From: Desulfolutivibrio sulfoxidireducens | GTDB lineage: Bacteria; Desulfobacterota; Desulfovibrionia; Desulfovibrionales; Desulfovibrionaceae | Reading direction: 5' to 3' | DNA length: 64,000 nucleotides | Assembly: GCF_013376475.1 (NCBI RefSeq) | Contig: NZ_CP045508.1 | Coordinates: 2,454,001 to 2,518,000 of the forward strand | Shown here: positions 44,098 through 56,819 of the stretch, in pieces | Layout: each line of letters opens with the position of its first letter | Numbering within the stretch: the first letter of the stretch is position 1 | Notes under the pieces: generated by a model | What the model was told of the DNA's origin: nothing | The model's input: the letters and a program-made list of their open reading frames with translations, nothing else | Databases searched by the model: none | Made by a program: the position numbers and the translations under genes

Positions 44098-44262
44098 GTC
44101 ACGTATCCCCTTTATGGTTCTTGCGTCGAACGGACGATCCGGCCCGCCCGGACCAAAACGCGCCACGTGTAAGGTTTTTGCCGGATCGGATTGACATGAA
44201 CGGTGCCGGCTGTCAATTTTCCCCCGAATCTGGCGCAAACCCGACACAGGAGCCCCGCACTG

Positions 44263-45690
44263 ATGCGAACCCTGGCCTGTCTTCCCCTGATCATGACCGT
44301 TCTGGCCACAACCGCCCTGGCCGCCGTGGAGGTCAAGACGGTCGGGGATGTCCGCATCTACGGCATCTTTTTCCAGAACCGCAACTTCACCGGTTGGAAC
44401 GCCACCGGAACCGCCACCGAGGACACCCTCCAGATCTATCAACGATTTCGAGTCCGCACGGATTTCACGGCCAACGAGGCCCTGAAGTGCCGCCTGGGGT
44501 TCATGGTCAACGACACCCCGTGGGGCAACGGCACCTATACGGCCGACGCCCCCACGGTCAGCGTCCAGGTCTATCAGGCCTATCTCCAGTTTTTCTGGCC
44601 GGACACGAACCTGGAATTCACCATCGGCCTGCAGCCCGTGTCCCTGCCCCAGGCCCCGCTTTTCTACGACAGCGTGATCATGGCCTCCAAGAAGGAGACC
44701 AAGAGCACGGCGGCCCTGATCGTCACCGCCCCGGTGATCGAGGACACCCTGGAGTTGAACCTGGGATTCACCCGGCGCCTGGACGCCAACAGCCAGTTCG
44801 ATACCGACACCACCCAGGTCGACGACGAACTGGACCTGTACTTTTTGACCGCGCCCCTGACCCTTCCGGGATTCACCCTCACCCCCTGGGGCATGGCCGG
44901 GGTCGTCGGCGCGAATGCCGGACTGTCCTCCTCCCAGACATCCAACCTCATGTCCGGCGGGTCCTTCATCTTTCCCCGGGGGTACCAGAACAGCCAGAAC
45001 CTGGCCCTGTGGGGCGGGGCGTCCCTGGTCGTCGACGCCCTGGACCCGTTTCTCATCCAGGCCGACGCCATCTACGGCCAGGCCGGCGCGACCGACGCCG
45101 GGCGCAACCTCCGCCGGGGCACGTTTTTCGACCTGGGCGTGCAATACACCGGCCTGTCGTTCATGACCCCGGGGCTTGGCGTCTGGTGGGCCAGCGGCGA
45201 GGACGGCAGCCTGACCAACGGCAGCGAACGCATCCCCATCATCTCCCCCAACTTCGGCATGGGAAATTCCTTTCTTTTCCCCTGCAACCAGGACTTCAGC
45301 AACGACAACCTGGGCGTGGACCCCTCCGGCTCCATGGGCGCGACCCTGGCCCTCGAGAACATCTCCTTCGTGGAAAAGATGACCCATCTTGTGAACCTGA
45401 CGGTCATGACCGGGACCAGTTCGGCCAAGGGCGTGGCCCTGGCCGTGGGGGCCTCGGGCGGCAACGGCCAGTACATGACCCTGGGCAAGAATCTGGTCCA
45501 GGGGGAATGGCTGACGGCCATCGAATTCGAGACCAAGTACATGGTGTACCAGAACCTGGCGCTGATCCTGGAGACGGGCTGGGCCACCCTTTCCGGGGCC
45601 AGGTCCGACGTCTGGAACACCTCCAGGGGGTTCACCGGGATGGTCAACGACGCCTGGAAGGCCTCCCTTGGTCTCAAATACACGTTCTGA
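44263..45690 (+). CDS. Desulfovibrio-type outer membrane trimeric porin
   Basis: 475 residues, ATG 44263 behind CAGGAG. A signal peptide (about 1-20, ending TTALAA) precedes a beta-barrel sequence with alternating hydrophobic strands and a C-terminal aromatic LGLKYTF, the outer-membrane assembly signal. It matches the homotrimeric porin family of Desulfovibrio, which forms pores for small solutes. It is divergent from trpB2. An imperfect GGGCGGCCCGG hairpin follows the stop. Confidence 0.88.
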   Translation: MRTLACLPLIMTVLATTALAAVEVKTVGDVRIYGIFFQNRNFTGWNATGTATEDTLQIYQRFRVRTDFTANEALKCRLGFMVNDTPWGNGTYTADAPTVSVQVYQAYLQFFWPDTNLEFTIGLQPVSLPQAPLFYDSVIMASKKETKSTAALIVTAPVIEDTLELNLGFTRRLDANSQFDTDTTQVDDELDLYFLTAPLTLPGFTLTPWGMAGVVGANAGLSSSQTSNLMSGGSFIFPRGYQNSQNLALWGGASLVVDALDPFLIQADAIYGQAGATDAGRNLRRGTFFDLGVQYTGLSFMTPGLGVWWASGEDGSLTNGSERIPIISPNFGMGNSFLFPCNQDFSNDNLGVDPSGSMGATLALENISFVEKMTHLVNLTVMTGTSSAKGVALAVGASGGNGQYMTLGKNLVQGEWLTAIEFETKYMVYQNLALILETGWATLSGARSDVWNTSRGFTGMVNDAWKASLGLKYTF

Positions 45691-45782
45691 CCGACGAAAA
45701 AAATGGAACGGGCGGCCCGGATGACCGGACCGCCCGCGGTGTTCTCAGGTCCTCACGCGACACCGCGATCAGACGGGAAAAA

Positions 45783-45989
45783 CTAGCTCACGCGCATCAC
45801 ATTGACGGCCTTTTTGCCCTTTTCCCCGTCGACGATCTCAAAGGAAACCCTCTCTCCCTCGGCCAACGTCTTGAAACCAGCTCCTTGAATGTCCTTGTAA
45901 TGAACAAACACGTCATCGCCCTCGTGCTGCTGAATAAAACCAAAGCCCTTCTTCTCGTTGAACCACTTTACCACACCCTCAACACTCAT
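45783..45989 (-). CDS. cspA: Cold-shock domain protein
   Basis: 68 residues, ATG 45989 behind AAGGAG. RNP motifs KGFGFI (RNP1) and DVFVHY (RNP2) are intact. It binds single-stranded RNA/DNA as a chaperone. The promoter is at 46047-46074, leaving a leader of about 55 nt. The exact Csp paralogue cannot be named. Confidence 0.93.
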   Translation of the reverse strand: MSVEGVVKWFNEKKGFGFIQQHEGDDVFVHYKDIQGAGFKTLAEGERVSFEIVDGEKGKKAVNVMRVS

Positions 45990-46046
45990 ACCCGGTTCTC
46001 CTTGTGAAAAAACACACGTTCAAACCGTCGCGTCGGACCTTGAAAT

Positions 46047-46074
46047 TCGCCTTTATAGTGTTTTTCGACCTGTT
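46047..46074 (-). promoter_or_regulatory. Promoter of the cold-shock gene
   Basis: On the minus strand TTGCCA, a 16-bp spacer and TATAAA. The remaining 46075-46332 shows no gene. Confidence 0.6.
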
Positions 46075-46332
46075 GGCAACATGATTTTTCAAAAGCCCTT
46101 TTCTTCGGACCCCCAAACTGCTAGTTTTCGGGTGATGCAAACCGCGACCATGCCCGGGGGGGGCCTGCCCCGAATCCCTGTGCCGGGCCGGGGCGACTCC
46201 CCAGCCTCTTTCTCCCGACCCCTCTCCGAGGCCCGCGGCCGTGGCAACGGCCCCGATCCCGACGTCCTTTCAGGCCCTGCCGCAAGGACCTCGCGGCCCT
46301 GGTAAGCCATCCGCCATCCGAGGTTTGAAACC

Positions 46333-46905
46333 ATGCACCATGCGCTTCGTTTCGTTCCGATTCTTTTCGTCCTGCTTGTGCCCCTGGGCTGCACCCCAAA
46401 AAAACCGCCCCAGCCGGCTCAATCGCTCCTGGCCAAAACCCTCCCGGCCCCAAAGGCCCCCGGGGGCTTCGCGGACATCCCCTGGGGCTCGCCGTCCGCC
46501 GCCCTTGGCGATCTCACCCCCGAGTCGGCGATACCCGAGCTGCGCACCACCACCTATGCGCGCGGCGGGGTCCCGAACGCCTTCGCCGGACGCCCGGTCT
46601 CGCGCATCCTCTACGAATTCTACGAGGACGCCTTCTATCACGTCTGGATCGACTTCGACGGCCCGGACACCTTCCTGGCCGTGCTCGCCGACCTGCGAAA
46701 GTCCTACGGCCCCCCGACGCAGACCGTGCCGGAAAAGCACTACAACGCCTGGACCGTGGGCGAGGTGAACATCTATTGCGTCTACCATCCCGAGGACGGG
46801 ACCGGGGACGCCAGTTTCTGGTTCCAGCCCATCTACCTGAAAAAGGAACAGGTGGTGAAGCAGTACAAGAAGGCCATGAGCCAGGGCGGGCCGCCCCCCC
46901 GATAG
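46333..46905 (+). CDS. Lipoprotein of unknown function
   Basis: 190 residues. A type II signal peptide with lipobox LVPLGC puts the lipidated Cys near residue 20. The mature part has an aromatic-rich domain (ILYEFYEDAFYHVWIDFDGPDTF, then LRKSYGPPTQ and NAWTVGEVNIYCVY). It is not recognised as any named family. It stands alone and is likely attached to the outer membrane. Confidence 0.72.
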   Translation: MHHALRFVPILFVLLVPLGCTPKKPPQPAQSLLAKTLPAPKAPGGFADIPWGSPSAALGDLTPESAIPELRTTTYARGGVPNAFAGRPVSRILYEFYEDAFYHVWIDFDGPDTFLAVLADLRKSYGPPTQTVPEKHYNAWTVGEVNIYCVYHPEDGTGDASFWFQPIYLKKEQVVKQYKKAMSQGGPPPR

Positions 46906-47033
46906 ACCCGGCTCCGGCCCGGCCGCCCCGCCGGCGGGATGGAACAAACCGAAACGTCGCCCATGCGCCCGGTTTCACGCGTCCCCCGGATCCGGTTGCC
47001 CTGGGCCACGTCCCTCTTTGCCCGGCACGCCGC

Positions 47034-47088
47034 GAAAAAACCGGCCGAGACGCCACCGCGCCCCGGCCGGTTCCGATTTTTCCGCTTT
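47034..47088. terminator. Bidirectional terminator between lipoprotein gene and clpB
   Basis: AAAAAACCGGCC...GGCCGGTTCCGATTTTT: a GC stem with an A-run on one side and a T-run on the other, serving both convergent genes. Confidence 0.65.
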
Positions 47089-47108
47089 TTCGGGGCACCC
47101 CCGCGAGG

Positions 47109-49709
<2,601 letters not shown>

Positions 49710-49772
49710 GGGGCGGTTGCTCCTTTGCGGAGAGATTTCAGGCCGGGGGAGGCCGGAAGACGTCCCCCGCGG

Positions 49773-50087
49773 TCACAACAGGCGGTTGAGCTCGCGGACC
49801 TTGTTCTCCAGGTATTCGATGCGTTCGAGCAGATCGACGATGATGCTCGCGCCGACAAGCGGCAGTTCGAAATCGCGCACGATGCGATCGAGCTTGCGCA
49901 GCCGATAGATGTCCCCGGGCCGGAAAAGAAACGTCTCGCCGTGGGTGAGAACCGGGGATATCCAGCCCAGGTCGATCAGTTCCCCCAGGGTGGAGGGATG
50001 CAGCCCCGTCATTTCGATGACCTCGGTCCAGGTGATATGTCCCGAACGCGCCGGCACCTCGGCGTGGATGACCTGCTTTATGTCCAT
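49773..50087 (-). CDS. cbpM: CbpM-type modulator of CbpA (MerR-like HTH)
   Basis: 104 residues. An N-terminal MerR-like HTH (HITWTEVIEMTGLHPSTLGELIDLGW) and a C-terminal coiled coil (LLERIEYLENKVRELNRLL). CbpM binds the J-domain of CbpA and inhibits it. It sits between cbpA and clpB, 18 bp after cbpA. Confidence 0.85.
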   Translation of the reverse strand: MDIKQVIHAEVPARSGHITWTEVIEMTGLHPSTLGELIDLGWISPVLTHGETFLFRPGDIYRLRKLDRIVRDFELPLVGASIIVDLLERIEYLENKVRELNRLL

Positions 50088-50105
50088 GATCGGCTCCCGG
50101 GCGTC

Positions 50106-51101
50106 CTAATACGTTCGTGGTGAAAACGTCGAAGTCTGGGCCAGCTTTTCCCACAGGGCGCGTTCCTCGGGCGTCGACGCCGGGGGGACCTGGATCATGA
50201 TCCGCACCAACTGGTCGGCGCGGGACTTGCCGCCAAGGCCCTTGCCGGGAATCCTGAGCTTCTTGCCGCTGCCGATGCCCGCGGGCACGCTTATGTCCAC
50301 GTGGCCGTCCAGGGTGGGCACCCGCACCGTGGCGCCAAGGGCGGCCTCCCAGGGGGCCAGGGGCAGGTCCAGGACCACGTTCTGCTCTTCCAGCTTGAAG
50401 ACCGGGTGGGGCAGGATGCGGACCTTCAGATACAGGTCTCCGGACCGTCCGCCGCCCATGCCCGGGTTGCCCTGGCCGGACAGGCGGATCTTGGCCCCAT
50501 CGCGCACCCCGGCCGGGATGGTGACGCTTAGGGTCTTGGTGTGCATGGCCGGCGAGCCGTCGGGGCGAATGGTCTGCTCCTGAAGGCTGATGGCCTTGGC
50601 CCCGCCGCGATAGGCCTCCTCCAGGGTCAGTTCCAGGGTGGCCTGGGCGTCCTGGCCGCGCGAAGGCCCCCTGGAGAAACCGCCGAAACCGCCTCCCCCG
50701 GAAAAGCCCGAGGCGTCGCGGAAGCGGGCCCCGCCGCCCGCCCCTCCGAAAAGGGTCTCGAAAAAGTCGCTGAAATTTCCGGCATCGAAGTGCTGGCCCG
50801 GACCGCCGCCGGCGCCGCCAAAGTGATAGCGGACGTTCTCGAAACCGGGAGGCGGCTGGAAGTTCTGACCCTCCTTCCAATTGGGGCCGAGGGAATCGTA
50901 GAGCTTGCGTTTTTCAGGGTCTTTTAAGACCTCGTAGGCCTCGTTGATCTCCTTGAACCTTTTTTCCGCCCCGGGATCGTTGGGGTTGAGGTCGGGGTGA
51001 TGCTTGCGGGCAAGCTTTTTGTAGGCCTTGGAGAGTTCCTCCTGGGTGGCGGTCTTGGAGGCCCCCAAAAGCTTGTAATAGTCCTTGTATTCCACGCTCA
51101 T
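50106..51101 (-). CDS. cbpA: CbpA-type DnaJ co-chaperone
   Basis: 331 residues from ATG 51101 (GGGAG upstream); an in-frame start at 51143 is possible. J-domain with HPD in RKHHPDLN (about 5-70), a Gly/Phe-rich stretch (about 105-155) and the C-terminal substrate-binding domains. The zinc-finger of classic DnaJ is absent, as in CbpA. It stimulates DnaK. It is first in the heat-shock operon. Confidence 0.92.
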   Translation of the reverse strand: MSVEYKDYYKLLGASKTATQEELSKAYKKLARKHHPDLNPNDPGAEKRFKEINEAYEVLKDPEKRKLYDSLGPNWKEGQNFQPPPGFENVRYHFGGAGGGPGQHFDAGNFSDFFETLFGGAGGGARFRDASGFSGGGGFGGFSRGPSRGQDAQATLELTLEEAYRGGAKAISLQEQTIRPDGSPAMHTKTLSVTIPAGVRDGAKIRLSGQGNPGMGGGRSGDLYLKVRILPHPVFKLEEQNVVLDLPLAPWEAALGATVRVPTLDGHVDISVPAGIGSGKKLRIPGKGLGGKSRADQLVRIMIQVPPASTPEERALWEKLAQTSTFSPRTY

Positions 51102-51149
51102 GGCGTCTGCTTCTCCCTTTTTTCCGGCCCTGTTCCCAGACAAGTTTAC

Positions 51150-51177
51150 ATAATAAGTCCGGCCGAAAATCCGTCAA
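51150..51177 (-). promoter_or_regulatory. Promoter of cbpA-cbpM-clpB
   Basis: On the minus strand TTGACG (51172-51177), 16-bp spacer, TATTAT (51150-51155). It looks sigma70-like; no clear sigma32 motif is seen. Confidence 0.55.
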
Positions 51178-51370
51178 GCATTCCGCGTGATTCTCATGTC
51201 CCGGAGAACCCGCCGGGTTACGGCCGCAACGCCCCTGGACGGAATCCGGGCGATCCCCGGCCTCTTGCGCCGGGCGGACCTTCGCAGTTGATCCGATCCT
51301 ATACCAGGGACCGGGCGAAGGCCAGACGCGCGGCGTTGCCAAGTTTCGGTCTTCCCTGTAGCCTTGGTCC

Positions 51371-52081
51371 ATGGCGGAGCAAAAAAAACAGGGCCTCGAC
51401 GCCCTCAAATCGATTAAAATCCAGAAGAAAAAACCGGAACCGGTCCGGGTCCCGCAACGGCCGGACCCGGAATCGGCCCTGGGCGACGAGGGCGAGGAGC
51501 ACCTGTTCAACCGGGCCATGGCCGGGGTACGGCCCATGGACGGCGCGGCCCGGGGCCGCGAGGTGGCCCCGAAAGCCGCCCCCGAGACGCGCACGCCCCC
51601 GGCCGACACCGACGCCCTGGGTCGAAACGCCCTGCTCGACCTGGTGGCCGGCACGGTGGAATTCGAGCTGTCGTTTAGCGACGAATACATGCAGGGGTTC
51701 GTCAAGGACATCGACCAGAAGGTCTTCCGGCAGCTTCGGGCCGGACAGTTCTCCCCCGAGGCCCATCTGGACCTGCACGGGCAAAACGCCGACCAGGCCC
51801 AACTCACCCTTTTGCACTTCGTGCGCGAGCACTACATGGCCGGAAAGCGCTGCCTGCTCGTGATCCCCGGGCGCGGAGCCAACTCGCCGGGGGGGCTGCC
51901 CGTGCTCAAGGAGGAACTCAAGACCTGGCTCACCCGCGATCCCTTAAAACGCGTGATTCTGGCCTTCGCCACGGCCCAGCCCCGGCACGGCGGCGCCGGG
52001 GCGTTGTACGTGCTTTTGCGCAAGTTCAAGAAGATCAAGGGCAAGGTCCGTTGGGAAAACTTCTGGGACCGCCTGGATTAG
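51371..52081 (+). CDS. Smr-domain protein
   Basis: 236 residues. A charged, low-complexity N-terminus (about 1-95) is followed by an Smr domain with the LDLHGQNADQA (about 137-147) and HGGAGALYVLLR (about 204-215) motifs. Smr domains are nicking nucleases involved in DNA repair or mRNA cleavage. The start has no strong ribosome site. It is divergent from cbpA. Confidence 0.85.
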   Translation: MAEQKKQGLDALKSIKIQKKKPEPVRVPQRPDPESALGDEGEEHLFNRAMAGVRPMDGAARGREVAPKAAPETRTPPADTDALGRNALLDLVAGTVEFELSFSDEYMQGFVKDIDQKVFRQLRAGQFSPEAHLDLHGQNADQAQLTLLHFVREHYMAGKRCLLVIPGRGANSPGGLPVLKEELKTWLTRDPLKRVILAFATAQPRHGGAGALYVLLRKFKKIKGKVRWENFWDRLD

Positions 52082-52095
52082 TCCGACGCGTCCCG

Positions 52096-53568
52096 TCAGG
52101 AGACTCTCCCGGAATCGGAGCCGGTGGCGGGCGTGGACACCGAGGTCTCGATGGTCAGCCCGTATTTTTCGATGCGGGCTAAAAGCGTGGGCCGGGACAG
52201 CCCCAAGAGCCTGGCGGCCCGGGTGCGGTTGCCGGCGGTCAATCCCAGGGCCTCGGCGATGACCAGGGACCCGAAGCGATCCATGAGCGATTCGAACCCC
52301 CCCGCCTGTCCCGGCGAATGGGCGAGTTCGGCGCGGATGAACCCGCGCAGGACCGTTTCCACGGGCTCCCCGGGACCGGGCTCGGCCGGGGCCATGGCGG
52401 CATCCCCGGCGGCGGCGAGCAGGTCGTCCCTGGTGATGGGTCCGCCCCGGTTGAAAATAAGGGCTTTTTGCAGGGCGTTGGCCAACTCGCGGACGTTTCC
52501 TGGCCAGGGATGCCCGGTCAGAAAGTCCATGGCCCCGGGGGTCAGCCCCGGATCGGCCACCCCGATTTCCCGGGAGAACCGGCACACGAAATGCCTGGCC
52601 AGAAGAGGGATGTCCTCCCGCCGCTCCCGCAGGGGGGGCAGGCGCATGGCCACCACCTTGAGGCGGTAATAGAGGTCCTCACGGAAGCCCCCCTGGGCCA
52701 CGGCCCGCTCCAGGTCGCGGTTTGTGGCGGCGATGATGCGCACGTCCACGGGGATGGGCCCGCCCCCCCCCAGGCGCTCCACGTGCTTTTCCTGAAGCAG
52801 GCGCAGAAGCTTGGCCTGGATGGACACGGGCATGTCCCCGATCTCGTCCAGAAAGACCGTTCCCTGGTTGGCCTGTTCGATCTTGCCCACCCTGCGGCCC
52901 GAGGCGCCGGTGAAGGCCCCCTTCTCATAGCCGAAAAGTTCCGATTCCAGCAGGGTCTCGGGGATGGCCACGCAGTTGATGATCAGAAAGGGTTTGTCGG
53001 CCCGCAGGCTGTATTGATAGATGGCCCGGGCCACTAGTTCCTTGCCGGTCCCGGACTCGCCCCGGATGAGCACCGTGGCGTCGGTGGGAGCGGCCCGGCC
53101 GATGGCCTTGTAGACCTCCTGCATGGCCGGACAACTGCCCACGATGGCCTCGTCCTGGCCCTCGCCCCCGGCCGGGGCGTCCATCTCCACCTTGGATCGC
53201 ATGAAGCGCCCGGCGCTTAGGCCCTTTTCGATGAGTTTGAGGATGTCGGGGATGTCGAAGGGCTTGAGCACGTAATCGAAGGCCCCCATGCGGGTGGCCT
53301 CGATGGCCGTCTCCGTGGTGCCGTGGGCGGTCATGATGATCACCGGCAGCCTGGGCTCGATCTCGCGCATCAGGGCGTAGGCGTCCAGGCCGCTTATGCC
53401 CGGCATGCGCACGTCCATGACCACCAGGTCCGGCAGGTTCTCGCGGACCATGGCCACCCCGGCCTCGCCGGTCGAGGCCGAGCGCACCTCGTAGCCCTCG
53501 GCGGCCAGCAGGCGCTCGAAGCTCTGGCGCAATTGGTGGTCGTCGTCCACGATCAGTATCTGTGCCAC
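52096..53568 (-). CDS. Sigma54-dependent response regulator of the three-gene operon
   Basis: 490 residues from GTG 53568, overlapping the end of the kinase gene (16 bp), behind GAGGAGC. Receiver (about 1-120; DDDHQL, VVMDVRMPG, VLKPFD), AAA+ module (GESGTGKE, GAFTGA, about 150-390) and a Fis-type HTH (NRTRAARLLGLSRPTLLARI). It activates sigma54 promoters when phosphorylated by one or both upstream kinases. Target genes are unknown. Confidence 0.92.
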   Translation of the reverse strand: MAQILIVDDDHQLRQSFERLLAAEGYEVRSASTGEAGVAMVRENLPDLVVMDVRMPGISGLDAYALMREIEPRLPVIIMTAHGTTETAIEATRMGAFDYVLKPFDIPDILKLIEKGLSAGRFMRSKVEMDAPAGGEGQDEAIVGSCPAMQEVYKAIGRAAPTDATVLIRGESGTGKELVARAIYQYSLRADKPFLIINCVAIPETLLESELFGYEKGAFTGASGRRVGKIEQANQGTVFLDEIGDMPVSIQAKLLRLLQEKHVERLGGGGPIPVDVRIIAATNRDLERAVAQGGFREDLYYRLKVVAMRLPPLRERREDIPLLARHFVCRFSREIGVADPGLTPGAMDFLTGHPWPGNVRELANALQKALIFNRGGPITRDDLLAAAGDAAMAPAEPGPGEPVETVLRGFIRAELAHSPGQAGGFESLMDRFGSLVIAEALGLTAGNRTRAARLLGLSRPTLLARIEKYGLTIETSVSTPATGSDSGRVS

Positions 53569-55055
53569 GAGCGCTCCTCGGCATGGGGAAAGATCAGGGC
53601 GAAGGTGGCCCCCCGGCCCTCCGGGGAGTGCAGGTTGACCCATCCCCCGTGCTCCTCCACGATGCGCTTGGCAATGGCCAGCCCAAGTCCCGAGCCCTCG
53701 CCCTTGGTGGTGAAAAACGGCTGGAATATCCGGTCCGCGATGGACTCCGGCACGCCCGGCCCGGTATCGCTCACCCGCACCACCACCACCCGCCCGGCGG
53801 GTTCCATGACCCCCTCCTCCTCGCGAATGACGATCCGGCCGCCCTCGACCATGGCCTCGCAGGAGTTGAGCACCAGGTTGACCAGGACCTCCTTGAGCTG
53901 GTCCGGATCGGCGTGTATGGGGGTCAGCCGTTTGGCGCGGCGCACCTCCACCGTGACCCCGTAGGACTCCAGACGATGCTTGAGCAGGTTCAGGGTGGTA
54001 TCCACCACGTCCGAGAGGCTCGTGGGCTGGGCCACCAGTTTGGGAGGCCGCGAGAACTCGAGGAAATTGCGCACAATGGTGTCGATGTGGCGGATCTCCT
54101 CGGAGATGACCTCGAAGTCCTCCTTCTGGACCGCATTGAGCGCCAGGGCCCGTTCCAGGGAAAAAAGACGCATCTTGACCGAGGTCAGGGGATTTCTGAT
54201 GGTATGGGCCACCCCGGCGGCCAATTTGCCGACCAGGGCCAGCTTTTCCGACTGCATGAGGTGGTCCCGGCTCTCCTCCAGGTCCGAGCGGGCCCGGTCC
54301 ACGGCCAGAAGCAGGGTGCTCATGCGCCGGGTCAGGGTCCGGACCTCGTTGCCGTCGTCGCTCTCCTTGTCGCCGCCGGCCCCGGTCCGGGCCAGATGCC
54401 GGATGGGATCGAGGACCCGGCGAAAGACCAGATGGGCCAGCACCAGCCCAAGCATGGCCACCATAGGCAGGACGATGAAGACCAGGGTCATGAGCGCGTC
54501 GGCGCGTTTCTGGAAGTCGGCGCGCCTGGCGGCAAGGGTCTCCCGGAAGACGGTCTTTATGGCCTGGGCCCGGAAAATGGCCTCCTGAAAGCGCCGGGCC
54601 ATGTCCTCATCGCCCGTGGGGTCCGGGTCGCGATGGCCCCCGCCCTCGGCCATGGCCGTCTGGACCGAGGTCCAAGCGGCGTCGAAATCCTCCAGGGCCC
54701 GGGCGCAGGTCTCGGTGTCGGCGGCATCCCCGGCCTTGCGCCGCCATTCGTCCACCCGGATTTTTCCGGCCGCGACCCCCTGGACCGTCTCCACGGCGTC
54801 CCGGACGCCTTTTCCGGAGACCGAGACGGACAGGGCCAGCAGGGCGTTCTCCATCTCCTGGGCCGCGACCAGCCCGGCCACCTCGCCATCCAGGGGAAAG
54901 ACCGAGAGGTTTCTGACCATGTGCCCGTACCACAAGGACAAGACGCCCCCCACCAGGCTCAGGCCCACCAGCGCCCAAAGGGCCAGGACCAGCCTGGCCC
55001 GCAGGGTGAAAAACCGCGACGGTCTCGGGCCGATCCTCGCGCGCCAGAGGGGCAT
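53553..55055 (-). CDS. Membrane sensor histidine kinase, second gene of the operon
   Basis: 500 residues. Membrane helix 1 (about 22-45), a helical periplasmic sensor (about 50-190), helix 2 (about 190-215), HAMP, HisKA with phospho-His in AAGVAHTIRNPLTS (about 285) and an HATPase (DTGPGVPES, GSGLGLAIA). It lies 4 bp after the Rossmann-fused kinase and overlaps the response regulator. Confidence 0.9.
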   Translation of the reverse strand: MPLWRARIGPRPSRFFTLRARLVLALWALVGLSLVGGVLSLWYGHMVRNLSVFPLDGEVAGLVAAQEMENALLALSVSVSGKGVRDAVETVQGVAAGKIRVDEWRRKAGDAADTETCARALEDFDAAWTSVQTAMAEGGGHRDPDPTGDEDMARRFQEAIFRAQAIKTVFRETLAARRADFQKRADALMTLVFIVLPMVAMLGLVLAHLVFRRVLDPIRHLARTGAGGDKESDDGNEVRTLTRRMSTLLLAVDRARSDLEESRDHLMQSEKLALVGKLAAGVAHTIRNPLTSVKMRLFSLERALALNAVQKEDFEVISEEIRHIDTIVRNFLEFSRPPKLVAQPTSLSDVVDTTLNLLKHRLESYGVTVEVRRAKRLTPIHADPDQLKEVLVNLVLNSCEAMVEGGRIVIREEEGVMEPAGRVVVVRVSDTGPGVPESIADRIFQPFFTTKGEGSGLGLAIAKRIVEEHGGWVNLHSPEGRGATFALIFPHAEERSWHRY

Positions 55056-55059
55056 AAAC

Positions 55060-56607
55060 TTAGGCGCCGCCCCGGGGGGAAGGGATCTCGTCCCCGGCCG
55101 GGCGTTCCTCCTCGCCCGCCAGGATGGGGGCGAAGTGCAGGGTCACGGCGGTTCCCCGGCCCTCCTTGCTGGCCAGGGTCACGTGGCCGCCGAACTCCTC
55201 GATCATCTTCTTGATCATGGCCAGGCCAAGGCCGTACCCCCGGCCCTTGGTGGTGTGGAAGGGGCTGAAGACCCTGTCCATTTCGGACTGGTTCATGCCC
55301 CGTCCGGCGTCGATCACCTCGATGATCGGCCGGTCCTCCTCCATCCCGGTGCGCAGCACGATCTCCCCGCCCCTGGGCATGGCCTCCATGGAATTCATCA
55401 TCAGGTTGACCAGGCACTGCTTGACGGTTTCGGACTCGCCCCGGCCCCGAGGGATGTTGGGATCGACGTTGAGCACGAAGCGGTAGCCCTTGTCCGCGTA
55501 CCCGATGCGCATGAGTTCCACGGTCTCCTCGGCCACGCGGTTTATGTCCACGGGTCCGGACACGGTCTGGGTCTGCCGGGAAAAGCTTAGGATGCTTGAC
55601 AGCATGTGGTCCAGGCGCTTGGCCTCGTCGGCGATGATGCGCAGTTTTTCCCGTTCCTTTTCGGTGAGGTTTCCCGACTCCAAAAGCGACTTGGTGAACC
55701 CGGAGATGGCGAAAAGGGGGTTTCTGATCTCGTGGGCCAGGTACATGGACATCTCGCCGATGACCGCCAGCTTTTCGGCCTGCTGCTGGTGGCGTTCGCG
55801 GTAGGTGCGGCGGGTGATGTCCCGGCGCATGACCATGACGTGGGTCATGTGTCCATGGGGATTGAAGATGGGATAGGAATAGATGCGAAAATACATGAGC
55901 CGGCCCTCGGCGTCGACCCGGGTGAGCATGGCCTCGGCCTCGCGCCCGGTGCCCAGGGTGGCGAAAAAGGGGCAGGCCTTGTCCGGGCCGCAGCAAAAGG
56001 GGCGGGACTCGTCGAGGGCCTGCACCTGCCAGCAGGGCAGTCCGAGCAGTTCGGCCTTTTGCTTGCCGATGCGCTGGGAGACGTTCTTGTTGAGGTCCAC
56101 CACGCGGCCCTCCTTGTCCAGGAGGAGGATGTCGTCGCGCACCTCGTCGATAATGGCGTTTAAAAGGGCCTTGTGCTGATCCAGATCGACCTGGCAATGG
56201 GTGCTGACCTGGAGCATGTTGTGCAGGCCGCACAGGAAAAAGGCCGCGTTGTGATCGATAAGCGAGACATTGTCGGGCAATATGGAACGGATGGTCTTGA
56301 GCTTGAAGCGCGCGCCCACCAGTTCCACCACCAGATCGATCTCCGGATGGGCCGCGAGCATCTCCTGAAAGGTCTCGTAGACCGGAACCCCGAGGCCTTT
56401 GACATATTCCCGGTTGGCCATCAGGCCGGGATCGGCCACGGCCGCCAGTTTGAGTCCCGGCAAAAAGTCCTGGTACTGCTCGTTTTTGAGGATATCCAGG
56501 ATGGACATGAATCCGGGGCCGGTGCCCACGATGCCCACGTGGAATTCCCGGTCGGAGGTGTCCCACAGACAGTATTCGGTCTGCGTATCCGTGTCCGGCT
56601 CGCTCAT
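55060..56607 (-). CDS. Soluble histidine kinase with N-terminal Rossmann-like domain
   Basis: 515 residues, no membrane segment. Residues 22-125 resemble a Gfo/Idh/homoserine-dehydrogenase-type nucleotide-binding fold: HVGIVGTGPGF (GxGxxG), LAAVADPG, GVPVYETFQEML and EIDLVVELVG. A PAS domain (about 150-265) contains a Cys cluster FCCGPDKACPFF (Cys205, 206, 212). HisKA has His292 (MYLAHEIRNPLFAISGF); HATPase follows (DAGRGMNQSE, GYGLGLAMI). A redox or NAD(P)-sensing input is inferred from the fold and cysteines. Gene order puts it upstream of a second kinase and a sigma54 regulator. Confidence 0.88.
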   Translation of the reverse strand: MSEPDTDTQTEYCLWDTSDREFHVGIVGTGPGFMSILDILKNEQYQDFLPGLKLAAVADPGLMANREYVKGLGVPVYETFQEMLAAHPEIDLVVELVGARFKLKTIRSILPDNVSLIDHNAAFFLCGLHNMLQVSTHCQVDLDQHKALLNAIIDEVRDDILLLDKEGRVVDLNKNVSQRIGKQKAELLGLPCWQVQALDESRPFCCGPDKACPFFATLGTGREAEAMLTRVDAEGRLMYFRIYSYPIFNPHGHMTHVMVMRRDITRRTYRERHQQQAEKLAVIGEMSMYLAHEIRNPLFAISGFTKSLLESGNLTEKEREKLRIIADEAKRLDHMLSSILSFSRQTQTVSGPVDINRVAEETVELMRIGYADKGYRFVLNVDPNIPRGRGESETVKQCLVNLMMNSMEAMPRGGEIVLRTGMEEDRPIIEVIDAGRGMNQSEMDRVFSPFHTTKGRGYGLGLAMIKKMIEEFGGHVTLASKEGRGTAVTLHFAPILAGEEERPAGDEIPSPRGGA

Positions 56608-56819
56608 GCCGTCATCCGCCCTTCGCGACGCGACGTCCCGCCGCCGTCAGGCCCGGCCCCGGGCCATTTCTCCGTGGGGTCCATTGTGACCATACCAATG
56701 CCCCGCTTGGCAACCCCCGGCTTGCGTCCCCCATATCGCGCGTCCCGCTCCGGATGCGCCGCGCCGAAATCCCGTCCCGCCGTCAACAAACACCCAGCCC
56801 GTCCGGAGCGCGGGCCCCG

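Noticed and set aside
44098-45387. Upstream extension of the trpB2 frame to 45387
   Set aside because: The extension is the antisense of the porin gene. The start at 44097 has a ribosome site and fits TrpB2 length.
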